From Bacillota bacterium (GTDB taxonomy: Bacteria > Bacillota > Clostridia > Christensenellales > Borkfalkiaceae): DNA of 25,873 nucleotides. Each line of letters begins with the position of its first letter. Position 1 is the stretch's first letter. The notes under the pieces are model-generated. The model was not told the DNA's origin, made no database searches, and was given only the letters and a program-made list of their open reading frames with translations. Made by a program: the position numbers and the translations under genes. The DNA is taken from contig QAKM01000010.1 in assembly GCA_003343805.1 (NCBI GenBank), positions 1 through 25,873 on the forward strand, written 5' to 3'. Of this stretch, positions 1 to 7,192 are shown piece after piece.

Positions 1-65
1 CGCGGCGGTCTTGAAAACCGTTGAGGTGAAAGCCTCCGGGGGTTCGAATCCCTCTCCTTCCGCCA
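1..65 (+). tRNA. tRNA-Ser (anticodon TGA), 5' end missing
   Basis: The window opens inside a tRNA. The anticodon stem-loop is visible with loop CTTGAAA, giving anticodon TGA at 12-14, which reads serine UCA codons. A long variable arm (about 22-38, stem GAGG/CCTC) follows, as expected for a class II tRNA such as tRNA-Ser. The T-loop TTCGAAT is intact, and the molecule ends with discriminator G62 and an encoded CCA at 63-65. The acceptor 5' strand and most of the D arm lie before the window, so the full cloverleaf cannot be checked. Confidence 0.93.
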
Positions 66-66
66 A

Positions 67-102
67 AATATAGCACGGTCATAAGTCCGTGCTATATTTT
101 TT
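67..102 (+). terminator. Rho-independent terminator of tRNA-Ser
   Basis: A perfect 10-bp stem (69-78 with 87-96, TATAGCACGG/CCGTGCTATA) with an 8-nt loop is followed by a run of T at 97-102. It lies directly behind the tRNA CCA. The A run at 65-68 means it could also stop transcription coming from the minus-strand gene at 199-1641. Confidence 0.85.
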
Positions 103-198
103 GTAAATAAAAATACAGGGTTGAGGAAACGGTATTTGGTGAGATAGAAAGAGAGATGTTTTATGCCTCGCGCCGTTGGTTATTGGCATTTCCAATTC

Positions 199-1641
199 CT
201 AGTATAAAAAATCTTTTATTTTTGCTATTACATAGTCTGTAGTAATTTCCTCGGTATAGTCGAAATATATAAGTGCAATACCTAATTTATCACACAAGCT
301 TTTTTTCCTTGCATCATGTTCTTGCTGAATTTTTAATTTTTCCTTTCCGCCCCAATGCTTTACAGCTTGAAAATGTTGTATCCCTTGATACTCAAGCCCA
401 AGCCGAATATCAGGCACATAAATGTCTAATTCCAATCCTTCAAGCCAATCAGGACGATAATGAGCAAGGACGGTTTTTTCAGGATAAAGTGCTTCAATAA
501 TATGTTTAAGCGTTGTTTCGCTAATCCAATGTTCTCCAATACCTCTAAAACCAAAATCAGTTCGCACCTTATCATTGAGTAGACTATATACGCTTCCAAT
601 ATTTTCAAGTTCTTTTGATATTTTATCAAATTCGGGATTTGTTTTTAACAACTTTGATAATGATTTTTCAAGTTCCGCTGATTTTTTTAGGTACGCTCCG
701 CACTTATCTTCTAACACTATACCTAATTCATGGCGGCAAGGGTCCAATCCATTTTTCAGGTATTCTTGTTGAATATACCATCCATGCTTTTGTTCAAATT
801 TACCTCCATACATTGGGTGGCAATAATTAAGTTGCGGGATAACTTTATTGCACCTGAAACAAAGATTTGGTTTATACTTTATTTGTGGTTCAAATTTTGA
901 CACTACTGTTCTATATAATTTTTTGGGAAATAATCGGCTCTCTTGCGATGCGTGGTTCCTAATAGGAGCAACTTTAAGAATTTCAAAGTAATTTTCTATT
1001 GCCTCTTTTTCACACTCGCAAAAATAAATGTCTGAGTTGGGGCTATCGGAAAAAGCAAAAAAGGCACCATATAACGGCGGATAAAAGACATAAGGCATCG
1101 GTAAGTTTTCGTATGTAATTTCTTCATCACAGTAATGATTTAGTAAGAGATTATAATCCCCTGCTAAAGATTGAACACGCTTAATAAACTGCTGAAAATC
1201 TGTGTTATATGTTTTTGGACGGTCAAAAAAAGATACTTTTACATCTTTCCACTTTGAAGTTAAATTACATAACTCATTGAAATATCTGTTATATTGACAA
1301 TATTCTTTAACTGTTTTTGTTCCACAAGAAATTTTGTCACCCCAATTTATATAATTGGGCAACAATTTTGCAATATTGTAAGCTTTATGAAAATACTTTG
1401 ATTTACTCTTTACAAATTCGATTTTGATAACCCATTCGTAGGGTGAGTCGACATCAAATTCCACCCCTTCAATTAGCATTTCTTTCTTGTAGATAGATTT
1501 GCAGTAGATACATTCGTATTCATCGCTCGGATATTCGTTATAAAATGCTTCTGAAATATAATTCGGTCGTCTACAACGGGGACAAAGATACGGCTTTCGT
1601 TCATAATTTTTTGATGGTGTAGGAATGTGTATTTCTATCAT
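199..1641 (-). CDS. zinc-ribbon protein with C-terminal PD-(D/E)XK nuclease-like domain
   Basis: This 480-residue protein is not one I can name. Residues 20-47 hold two CxxC pairs (C20/C23 and C44/C47), a zinc ribbon. A second cysteine cluster (CFRCNK, then NYC) lies near residue 262. The C-terminal 110 residues resemble the PD-(D/E)XK nuclease fold found in VSR-like and DUF559-type proteins: LELDIYVPD at 403-411, then LEYQGIQHF at 416-424, giving D406, E417 and Q419 as candidate metal ligands, with Q in the usual K position. A role in cutting or protecting DNA is therefore inferred. The start is supported by an AGAGG about 12 bases upstream. The gene is visibly AT-rich and uses AAA/AAT/TTT codons, unlike the GC-rich genes further on, and sits next to a tRNA, which suggests horizontal acquisition. 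It has no same-strand partner nearby. Confidence 0.8.
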   Translation of the reverse strand: MIEIHIPTPSKNYERKPYLCPRCRRPNYISEAFYNEYPSDEYECIYCKSIYKKEMLIEGVEFDVDSPYEWVIKIEFVKSKSKYFHKAYNIAKLLPNYINWGDKISCGTKTVKEYCQYNRYFNELCNLTSKWKDVKVSFFDRPKTYNTDFQQFIKRVQSLAGDYNLLLNHYCDEEITYENLPMPYVFYPPLYGAFFAFSDSPNSDIYFCECEKEAIENYFEILKVAPIRNHASQESRLFPKKLYRTVVSKFEPQIKYKPNLCFRCNKVIPQLNYCHPMYGGKFEQKHGWYIQQEYLKNGLDPCRHELGIVLEDKCGAYLKKSAELEKSLSKLLKTNPEFDKISKELENIGSVYSLLNDKVRTDFGFRGIGEHWISETTLKHIIEALYPEKTVLAHYRPDWLEGLELDIYVPDIRLGLEYQGIQHFQAVKHWGGKEKLKIQQEHDARKKSLCDKLGIALIYFDYTEEITTDYVIAKIKDFLY

Positions 1642-1721
1642 AAAAATAAAACCTCTTTTTTATTATAACAAAAATCATAAGTAATAACAAGTAGCATTTT
1701 TATCTACTAAACCCAACCATC

Positions 1722-1748
1722 AAGGGGCGCAGCGCGCCCTTTATTTTT
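1722..1748 (+). terminator. terminator-like hairpin with no obvious upstream gene
   Basis: The stem GGGCGC/GCGCCC (1725-1730 with 1734-1739) has a 3-nt loop and can be extended by A-T and G-T pairs. It is followed by TTTATTTTT. It has the form of a plus-strand intrinsic terminator, yet no plus-strand gene precedes it in the window apart from the tRNA, which has its own terminator. Confidence 0.5.
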
Positions 1749-1946
1749 GGCGTGAGTAAGGTTCGAACCACAGCCGCCGAAGAAGACAGGGCGGGCGGCA
1801 TTGTTCTCTCGGCTGTCGGTTCGCGCGAGCGATTGCTTGCGGCCGCGAAGCCATCGAGCCGCTTAAACAAGAGGGGAATGAGGCTAACTTTATGCGGCGA
1901 AGATCATCCCTCTTCTTCCGCCACGTCGCCGCAGGGCGCGTATTGA

Positions 1947-1974
1947 AACAGCTTGAGCAAGTTCAAGCTGTTTT
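1947..1974 (+). terminator. terminator-like hairpin
   Basis: A 10-bp perfect stem AACAGCTTGA/TCAAGCTGTT (1947-1956 with 1963-1972) has a 6-nt loop and overlaps a short T run (1971-1974). It closes the GC-rich block 1749-1946, so it could end a small transcript from that block. The T run is short, so termination strength is uncertain. Confidence 0.45.
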
Positions 1975-1982
1975 CGTTTACT

Positions 1983-2067
1983 CGACAAAAACACGGTTGT
2001 CGATAACTTTGTCGGTCTGTAATCGACAAAATACAAAAATTAAGATGAATTGTCGGATATGTTGTCA
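1983..2067. repeat. cluster of TTGTCG/CGACAA hexamers in inverted pairs
   Basis: CGACAA occurs at 1983 and 2024. TTGTCG occurs at 1997, 2009 and 2050, with the variant TTGTCA at 2062. The first four copies form two neighbouring inverted repeats, 1983-2002 (8-nt gap) and 2009-2029 (9-nt gap). This is the layout of a binding site for a dimeric DNA-binding protein, or of small hairpins. It lies 100-180 bases beyond the stop codon of fic. Confidence 0.5.
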
Positions 2068-2166
2068 GAATACGGCGTACAGGGCAAAGCTGGAAAATAG
2101 GAACGAGACGATCGATAGGCTTGAAAATACTTTGGAAGAAGGATTACAATTTTATCTTAATTCCTT

Positions 2167-3057
2167 TCAATATGGCACCTTGAAGTAATCAAGATAAAAC
2201 TTGAATTTGTCCTGCGCCATCAGGCAGGTGTCGCGTAGGTATCCGCGTTCGTGTTTCCATTCTCTCAGACCGCGATAGTAAAACAGTTTCAGCTCTTCAT
2301 CAATGATAAACGGCAAGATGTCATACTTCAAGCACTCTTTGAACAATAACAATCTACCGATACGTCCGTTTCCATCCTGAAATGGATGGATACACTCAAA
2401 TCTGTAATGAAAGTCCAGAAGATCGTCAAACGTTTTTTCTTTGACTGCATTATATTCAGAAATCAGTTTCTTCATTTTTAGGGCGACTTCTTTGGGCTGA
2501 GTCGTATCCATATCGCCAACGGTATTCGGCAGCCGCTTGTAATCGCCCACTGCGAACCAATCTTGCCTTGCGTCCGTTGTTCCGGTCTTTAATGTGCGAT
2601 GGAGTTCCTTTATGAAGGTTTCCGTGATCGGTCTTTTTGCGTTTTCGATGATGAGATCGATGCACTTAAAATGATTGACTGTCTCTACAATGTCGTCCAC
2701 TTTGAGGGGGGCGCCGCCGATCCCGATGGTGTTCGTTTCAAAAATGTAACGGGTCTGGTCGTGCGTCAAACGGCTTCCTTCGATATGATTGGAATTGTAT
2801 GTGAATTCGATCTGGACTTTATGATAGATGCCGCCCGAAAGTTTTGCGCGTTTTTCTTCCGAAAGTCTCTTCAAAAGAGTTGGCGGCAACGAGGGAGTTT
2901 GATTCGCTCGATCGGGCTTTTGCGCATCCTCGGGGATATTCCACGTCTTGCCTGTTAAAAATGCGCCGTCGATCCTTCCTAAGGCGCAGTAGTTGCGGAC
3001 GCTGCGTTCCGATATCTTCCATTTTTTCGCCGTATCTGCCACAGATAAATATTTCAT
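2167..3057 (-). CDS. Fic-family protein with N-terminal helix-turn-helix
   Basis: Fic-domain proteins usually transfer AMP from ATP to a hydroxyl group of a target protein. In this 296-residue protein, residues 1-45 look like a MerR/excisionase-type helix-turn-helix (SVADTAKKWKISERSVRNY). The segment S89-NHI-E93-G94 matches the inhibitory (S/T)xxxE(G/N) helix, with E93 as the blocking glutamate. The Fic core HPFQDGNGRIGR at 224-235 is complete, with catalytic H224. The inhibitory helix is N-terminal to the core and in the same chain, so this is a class II Fic that needs no separate antitoxin. The start has GAGG 8 bases upstream and a promoter at 3076-3104. An inverted repeat covers that promoter, so self-regulation through the N-terminal DNA-binding domain is plausible. 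The target protein cannot be told from sequence. Confidence 0.93.
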   Translation of the reverse strand: MKYLSVADTAKKWKISERSVRNYCALGRIDGAFLTGKTWNIPEDAQKPDRANQTPSLPPTLLKRLSEEKRAKLSGGIYHKVQIEFTYNSNHIEGSRLTHDQTRYIFETNTIGIGGAPLKVDDIVETVNHFKCIDLIIENAKRPITETFIKELHRTLKTGTTDARQDWFAVGDYKRLPNTVGDMDTTQPKEVALKMKKLISEYNAVKEKTFDDLLDFHYRFECIHPFQDGNGRIGRLLLFKECLKYDILPFIIDEELKLFYYRGLREWKHERGYLRDTCLMAQDKFKFYLDYFKVPY

Positions 3058-3075
3058 CTCATTACCTCGTTTATC

Positions 3076-3104
3076 AGTATATCACGCTATCGGCAAAATT
3101 GCAA
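3076..3104 (-). promoter_or_regulatory. promoter of the fic gene
   Basis: Read on the minus strand, a -35 element TTGCAA (3099-3104) and a -10 element TATACT (3076-3081) are separated by 17 bases. This gives a leader of about 13 bases before the GAGG ribosome binding site region of fic. Confidence 0.65.
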
Positions 3105-3142
3105 GAGTGCAGAATAGAAAATAGACCGTATTTTTGCCGATA
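3088..3142. promoter_or_regulatory. inverted repeat over the fic promoter, candidate operator
   Basis: TATCGGCAAAA at 3088-3098 is repeated exactly in inverted form as TTTTGCCGATA at 3132-3142. The left arm falls in the spacer between -35 and -10 of the fic promoter and the right arm lies upstream of the -35. The right arm is nested in a second short palindrome CCGTA/TACGG (3126-3130 with 3141-3145). A repressor binding here would block fic. Confidence 0.5.
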
Positions 3143-3182
3143 CGGGAAACAAATGGCTTATTGCCAGGATCTTCCGAGGAAT

Positions 3183-3210
3183 GAAAAACTCCGCCGAACG
3201 CGGAGATTTT
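3183..3210 (-). terminator. Rho-independent terminator of the feo operon
   Basis: On the minus strand a 6-bp GC stem CTCCGC/GCGGAG (3189-3194 with 3200-3205) has a 5-nt loop and is followed directly by TTTTTC. It lies 20-odd bases after the stop codon of the FeoB-associated protein gene. Confidence 0.8.
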
Positions 3211-3231
3211 GGTTGGGAATCGGATCGGGGA

Positions 3232-3510
3232 TCATTCGTTTTTGTCTGCTTTGCCAGCCGGATCTTCGGTGCGAGGTCGTTGTCCGACGGGGCAGTTCAT
3301 GCCGCAGGAGGAGCAGGCGCCGCCGCAGCCGGGGCATCTTCCCTTGTTGTTCTTGCGGCGTCTTACGATCGAGATGACAGCAAAGACGGCCGCCGCGAGG
3401 ATGAGGGCCGCAAGCACGAGCGTGACGGCAAGCCCTGCGCCCGTCAGGGAAGCAAGGAGCGAGTTTGCCGCGCCTTCATAGAATATCCTGTCCGAAAAAA
3501 GCTGCTGCAT
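3232..3510 (-). CDS. FeoB-associated Cys-rich membrane protein
   Basis: This 92-residue protein has one hydrophobic membrane segment (about residues 22-48) followed by basic residues RRRKNNK. A cysteine-rich tail with the CPGCGG, CSSCG and NCPVG motifs (about residues 59-75) comes next. This matches the small FeoB-associated family that commonly follows feoB in Clostridia. The cysteines are thought to handle iron or redox at the cytoplasmic face, though the exact role is not settled. It is the last gene of the feo operon, 10 bases after feoB, and is followed by a terminator. Confidence 0.88.
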   Translation of the reverse strand: MQQLFSDRIFYEGAANSLLASLTGAGLAVTLVLAALILAAAVFAVISIVRRRKNNKGRCPGCGGACSSCGMNCPVGQRPRTEDPAGKADKNE

Positions 3511-3520
3511 GGTACGATCC

Positions 3521-5569
3521 TTATACGATGAGAAGCCCCACCTGGTAGACGACGAAGGTCACGACCCACGCGACGAGGAGGGTGAAGAAGAGGGAGAAAC
3601 ACGTCCAGCCCCAGCTCTTAGATTCTTTATGGATGGTCGCGATGGTCGCCGCGCAGGGGATGTAGAGGACGCAGAACACCATCAGGCAGAAGGCATTGAG
3701 AGAGGTGAAGCCGATGCCCGCGAGCGCCGCTTCAAACGCTGCCATGCCCTCGGGCGAGCTTGCATTGACGATGCCGAAGAGGATGGCGCAGCTCGAGACG
3801 ACGAGCTCCTTTGCCGAGATGCCTGCGATGAGTGCAACGACGATCTGCCAGAACCCGAGACCGATCGGGATAAAGACGGGGACGAGGAACTTGCCCACAT
3901 AAGCGGCAAAGCTCAGGCCCATGTCCTCCACGAAGCCCGTGGGGCCGAAGTTGAGCAGAGCCCAGATGAGGATGGTCGCAATGAAGATGGTCGTACCCGC
4001 CTTGACGAGGTAGTCCTTCACCTTCTCCCACACATAGATGGCGACGGTGCGCGCATCGGGCATCTTGTATTCGGGCAGTTCGATGATGAGGTAATTGACC
4101 GTCTTCTTTTTGTCGATGAGGTGGATGACGGCTGAGACGGCGATCGCAACGATTATGCCGATGAGGTACATCGAGAAGGCGGCGAGCATCGCATAAGCCC
4201 CGAAGAACATCTCCGAAAAGAGGATGTAGATGGTGAGGCGGGCGTTGCAGCTCATGAAGGGGGTGACAAGCATCACCTTGAAGCGGTCGCGCTTACTTTC
4301 GAGCGCGCGGGACGCCATGATGGCGGGCACCGTACAGCCGAAGCCCAAGAGCATGGGGATGAACGCCTTGCCCGAGAGCCCGAGCTTGCTCATGACGCCC
4401 TCCATGACATAGGCAACGCGCGCCATATAGCCGCTGTCCTCGAGGAAGGCGAGCGCGAGGAAGAGGATGAAGATGTTGGGCAGGAAGGTGAGGATGGTGC
4501 CGACGCCGCCGATGATGCCGTCGACGAGGAGGGAGACGACGATCTCATGCGCTCCGATGGAGGTGAGCCCCGTCTGCGCCGTATCCGAGAGCCATCCGAG
4601 TCCCAGCTCGAAGAGCGCCTTGATCGCATCGCCCACATAGAAGGTGAGGAAAAAGACGAGCGCCATGATGCCGAGGAAGATGGGGATGCCCCAGACCTTG
4701 TGCGTGAAGGCGCGGTCGAGCTTATCCGTAAAGATGTCCTGGCGCTGCTTGTGGATCATGACCTCGTGGATGATCTCGCCGATGAAGTCGTACTTCTGGT
4801 TGATGATGTCCGCCTCGTAGCTTCGATCGAGGACGGCGGGAAGCTCGACGGGATACTTTTCCGTGATCTCTTTGTCGCCCTCGAGGAGCTTGATGGCGTG
4901 CCAGCGCTTGTTGGGGGTATCGGGGTATTTCTTGTTGAGTTCACCGATAATGGCGTCGATCTTGTCCTCGATGGCATCCGAGTAGACCATCGTATATTCC
5001 GCGTGGTGGTCGTGGATGTGATGCGATTCCACTTTGTGGTCGTGGACAAGGTTGTCCGGCCCGACGCTGTCCTTGTGGTGGATGGCGGCGTGGAGGAGGG
5101 AGTCCAGCCCCTGCCGCTTTCTTGCCGTCACGGGGATGACGGGGATGCCCAGCATCTCCGGGAGGCGGTGCATATCGATCTCCATGCCGCGCTTCTGAAC
5201 GATGTCCATCATGTTGAGAGCCATGACGACGGGCTTTCCGAGCTCTAAGAGCTGAAGCGTCAGATAGAGGCTGCGCTCTAAGGCGGAGGCGTCGACGACG
5301 TTGATGATGACGTCCACTTCGTCGCTTAAGATGAACTGGCGGGAGACGGTCTCCTCCATCGTGTAGGAGGTGAGGCTGTAGGTGCCGGGGAGATCGACGA
5401 GATGGATGGTCTCGTTGTGTTCCTTGATGGCGCCCGAGACCTTCTCGACGGTGACGCCCGGCCAGTTGGCGACCTTGAGGTTGGCGCCCGTGTAGGCGTT
5501 GAAGAGCGTCGTCTTGCCGCAGTTGGGGTTGCCGATGAAGCCGATGGTCATCTCATTGCTGCTGTTCAT
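3521..5569 (-). CDS. feoB: ferrous iron transport protein B
   Basis: FeoB is the GTPase-gated inner-membrane channel for Fe(II). Counting from the chosen start (682 residues), G1 GNPNCGKT lies at 13-20, G3 DLPG at 59-62 and G4 NMMD at 119-122, followed by the helical domain. The membrane part starts near residue 290 and carries the conserved gate segments (GFGCTVPAIMASR, TPFMSCNARLTIY, GISAKELVVSS). The open frame reaches further upstream to 5620, but the ATG at 5569 has GGAGG 6 bases before it and begins the conserved MTIGFIGNPNCGKT region, so that start is used. It overlaps the end of feoA by 17 bases, implying coupled translation. A stretch rich in histidine (ten His between residues 160 and 189) links the G domain to the rest. 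Confidence 0.97.
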   Translation of the reverse strand: MNSSNEMTIGFIGNPNCGKTTLFNAYTGANLKVANWPGVTVEKVSGAIKEHNETIHLVDLPGTYSLTSYTMEETVSRQFILSDEVDVIINVVDASALERSLYLTLQLLELGKPVVMALNMMDIVQKRGMEIDMHRLPEMLGIPVIPVTARKRQGLDSLLHAAIHHKDSVGPDNLVHDHKVESHHIHDHHAEYTMVYSDAIEDKIDAIIGELNKKYPDTPNKRWHAIKLLEGDKEITEKYPVELPAVLDRSYEADIINQKYDFIGEIIHEVMIHKQRQDIFTDKLDRAFTHKVWGIPIFLGIMALVFFLTFYVGDAIKALFELGLGWLSDTAQTGLTSIGAHEIVVSLLVDGIIGGVGTILTFLPNIFILFLALAFLEDSGYMARVAYVMEGVMSKLGLSGKAFIPMLLGFGCTVPAIMASRALESKRDRFKVMLVTPFMSCNARLTIYILFSEMFFGAYAMLAAFSMYLIGIIVAIAVSAVIHLIDKKKTVNYLIIELPEYKMPDARTVAIYVWEKVKDYLVKAGTTIFIATILIWALLNFGPTGFVEDMGLSFAAYVGKFLVPVFIPIGLGFWQIVVALIAGISAKELVVSSCAILFGIVNASSPEGMAAFEAALAGIGFTSLNAFCLMVFCVLYIPCAATIATIHKESKSWGWTCFSLFFTLLVAWVVTFVVYQVGLLIV

Positions 5570-5792
5570 CGGGTACCTCCTCGACTTCGATGTTCTTCGT
5601 GATGTTGTAGCCGAACGCAAAGCGCGTTCCGCGCAGGCGGACGACGAGGATGCCCTTTCCCTTGCGGTTGAGGACGCGGATGGGGGTGTTGTCCGTCATG
5701 CCGAGCGCCTGCAGACGGCGCTCCGTTTCAAAGGGCAGATGGATGGCCTTTACGGTGTAATCGAGCTCCTTTTGTGCTTCGCAAAGTTGCAT
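5553..5792 (-). CDS. feoA: ferrous iron transport protein A
   Basis: This 79-residue protein has the SH3-like FeoA fold pattern: ERRLQALGMTDNTPIRVLNR, then a short strand pair and the end motif FAFGYNITKNIEVEEV. FeoA is a cytoplasmic partner that supports FeoB-dependent Fe(II) uptake. It is the first gene of the operon. An AGGAAGAG lies about 12 bases before the ATG, and a consensus promoter lies about 50 bases upstream. No clear Fur or DtxR/IdeR box is recognisable by eye. Confidence 0.94.
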   Translation of the reverse strand: MQLCEAQKELDYTVKAIHLPFETERRLQALGMTDNTPIRVLNRKGKGILVVRLRGTRFAFGYNITKNIEVEEVPDEQQQ

Positions 5793-5839
5793 TTTTTTAA
5801 GTTCTCTTCCTTCTGTGGGATGTATGATCTTCTTCTAAA

Positions 5840-5868
5840 TTTATAGCGCGAACGGGCAAAAATGTCAA
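5840..5868 (-). promoter_or_regulatory. promoter of the feoAB operon
   Basis: Read on the minus strand, TTGACA (5863-5868) and TATAAA (5840-5845) are separated by exactly 17 bases. This is close to the housekeeping sigma consensus. The ATG of feoA is about 48 bases downstream of the -10. Confidence 0.85.
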
Positions 5869-5971
5869 GAATTCCGCGGCCGCTTTCAGGGGTTCGGGGA
5901 AATTTTTTCTCTCAAAGGCGGGCGACTGCTTTTCGTGCGGACTGCGGCGCGGCTGTGCCGACGGGTAGGGC

Positions 5972-5998
5972 AAAAAAAATCACCCGCGGTGCGGGTGA
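5972..5998 (-). terminator. Rho-independent terminator of lacI
   Basis: On the minus strand an 8-bp perfect stem TCACCCGC/GCGGGTGA with a 3-nt loop is followed by eight T. It lies 12 bases after the stop codon of the LacI-family gene and separates it from the feo promoter. Confidence 0.92.
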
Positions 5999-6009
5999 GA
6001 GGGGGAGCG

Positions 6010-6978
6010 TCAGCCGATGAGGCCCTCCCTGCGTAGAAGCAGATCCTGCGGGATGAGCACTTTGCGCGGCTCGGAAGATTTGGTGCAGACGATCTCGCGG
6101 ATGCTGTCGGTCAGGATGGCGGTGTTCTGGCGGATGGCGGAGAGCGTGCAGAATTGCAGCCAGCGGTTGTCATCGAAGGTGATGAAGCGGATGCCGGAGA
6201 TGCCCCTTCGTTCGAGCTGCGTGAGCACTTCGAGCCCGGCGATGTTGGTCGCGGTGATGATGCCGTCCGGACGGAATGCGTCGATGCGCGCGCCGAGGAC
6301 GTCGGTGTCGTAGTCCACGAGGGGGAAGCGGAGGATGTCGTACTTTGCGCCGCTTCCCTTGACGGCCTGCAAAAAGCCCGTACTGCGGTCGGGACGCACG
6401 CGCTCGGAGTCGAGATAGAGGTATTCGACATCCACGAGAAGGAGCCGCTTGCAGCCAAGGGAGAGCAGGGTCTCGGCGGCGCGGCGGCAGCCCGATTCGT
6501 CGTCGTTGATGATGGTGTCGAGGTCGCGGTAGATGTCGCGGAAGAGCTGGACGACCTGAATGCCGTTCTTTTTGGCGACGGAGATGATCTCCTCGTTCTG
6601 ATCGTTGGTGGGGGTGAAGAAGATGGTGGAGACGCGGCTTGCGATGAGGGAGCGGAAACAGGTCTCCTCGTCCACGGGGTTTTCCGAGCTGAACGCGATG
6701 ATGAGGTTCATGCCGTTCTCCGTGAGCATCTTCTGGATATCGGAGAGGATGCTGAAGTAGTATTCGTTGTTGCTGTCCGAAATGATGAATCCGACCGTGC
6801 GGACATTGCGCGTCTTTAACTGCTGCGCCGTTGCGTTGGCGATGTAGCCGAGTTCCGCCGCTGCCCGAAAGACGCTGTCGTGTGTTTCCTTGCTGATGTA
6901 ACCGATGCGCCTGAGCGCACGCGATGCCGTCGAGGGCGATACGTTTGCACGCAATGCCACATCCTTGATCGTGATCAT
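6010..6978 (-). CDS. LacI-family transcriptional regulator of the fructan locus
   Basis: This 322-residue DNA-binding repressor has the family's usual length. Residues 2-22 form the helix-turn-helix (TIKDVALRANVSPSTASRAL), and the hinge helix follows at about 48-56 (NATAQQLKT, with AQQL as in E. coli LacI). A periplasmic-binding-protein-like sugar domain occupies residues 60-322 (VGFIISDSNNEYYFSIL; VQLFRD; IITATNIAGLEVL; ITFDDNRW). The frame also allows a TTG start at 6984, but the ATG at 6978 sits 7 bases after GGGAAG while the TTG would be only 1 base away, so ATG is used. It is divergent from the GH32 operon, whose promoter region carries paired LacI-type operators. It therefore probably senses a fructose-containing sugar or derivative; the effector is inferred from context only. 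Confidence 0.93.
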   Translation of the reverse strand: MITIKDVALRANVSPSTASRALRRIGYISKETHDSVFRAAAELGYIANATAQQLKTRNVRTVGFIISDSNNEYYFSILSDIQKMLTENGMNLIIAFSSENPVDEETCFRSLIASRVSTIFFTPTNDQNEEIISVAKKNGIQVVQLFRDIYRDLDTIINDDESGCRRAAETLLSLGCKRLLLVDVEYLYLDSERVRPDRSTGFLQAVKGSGAKYDILRFPLVDYDTDVLGARIDAFRPDGIITATNIAGLEVLTQLERRGISGIRFITFDDNRWLQFCTLSAIRQNTAILTDSIREIVCTKSSEPRKVLIPQDLLLRREGLIG

Positions 6979-7021
6979 ATCCAAACTTCCCTTATTTTTA
7001 GGAATAATTTATATATTTAAG

Positions 7022-7050
7022 ATTATAACAAAGAATGAAAGGTTTGTACA
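7022..7050 (-). promoter_or_regulatory. promoter of the LacI-family gene
   Basis: On the minus strand, a perfect -10 TATAAT (7022-7027) and a weaker -35 TGTACA (7045-7050) are separated by 17 bases. They lie about 45 bases before the ATG. No operator-like palindrome overlaps it, so the regulator may be made constitutively. Confidence 0.65.
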
Positions 7051-7104
7051 GAAAAAACGCATGGGATAAGAAAAAAAATCTCAGAAAAATTTTTCGGATT
7101 TCTA

Positions 7105-7133
7105 TTGACAGATCGGAGATTTCATGTTATACT
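7105..7133 (+). promoter_or_regulatory. main promoter of the fructan operon
   Basis: TTGACA (7105-7110) and TATACT (7128-7133) are separated by 17 bases, a near-consensus strong promoter. The expected transcription start, near 7140, falls at the edge of the first operator. The leader is about 100 bases long. Confidence 0.88.
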
Positions 7134-7141
7134 CTGTGTAG

Positions 7142-7162
7142 ATACAATCGTTTGCACATCGG
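7142..7162 (+). promoter_or_regulatory. LacI-type operator O1 (inverted copy)
   Basis: The core CAATCGTTTG (centre between 7149 and 7150) is one base from the perfect palindrome CAAACGTTTG. The 21-base segment matches the reverse complement of O2 (7193-7213) at 20 positions. It lies directly after the -10, where a bound repressor would block RNA polymerase. Confidence 0.75.
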
Positions 7163-7192
7163 GAGTTTCCCCCTATCCCCTATTTTTTTTGA

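Larger units (their letters stand above)
1642..2166. other. 525-bp intergenic region without a convincing gene
   Basis: This stretch lies between the start of the AT-rich nuclease-like gene and the 3' end of fic. Its parts differ. 1642-1720 is AT-rich. 1722-1748 is a terminator-like hairpin. 1749-1946 is GC-rich with several short self-complementary segments, for example AGAGGG near 1870 and CCCTCT near 1907. 1947-1974 is a second hairpin with a T run. 1983-2067 carries six TTGTCG/CGACAA-type hexamers. Short open frames are present but have neither a ribosome binding site nor recognisable protein character. I cannot assign it to a known RNA family. Confidence 0.6.

Noticed and set aside
1749..1775. 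GGTTCGAACC, looking like a tRNA T-arm, with CGCCA behind it on the minus strand
   Set aside because: The bases around the TTCGAAC loop do not form a 5-bp T stem, and no anticodon or acceptor stem can be built upstream. TTCGAA is itself a palindrome, so the resemblance is probably chance or a heavily decayed tRNA.
2045..2188. Short plus-strand open frame of 47 codons starting MNCRICC
   Set aside because: There is no ribosome binding site, it runs into the 3' end of fic on the other strand, and it has no recognisable domain.
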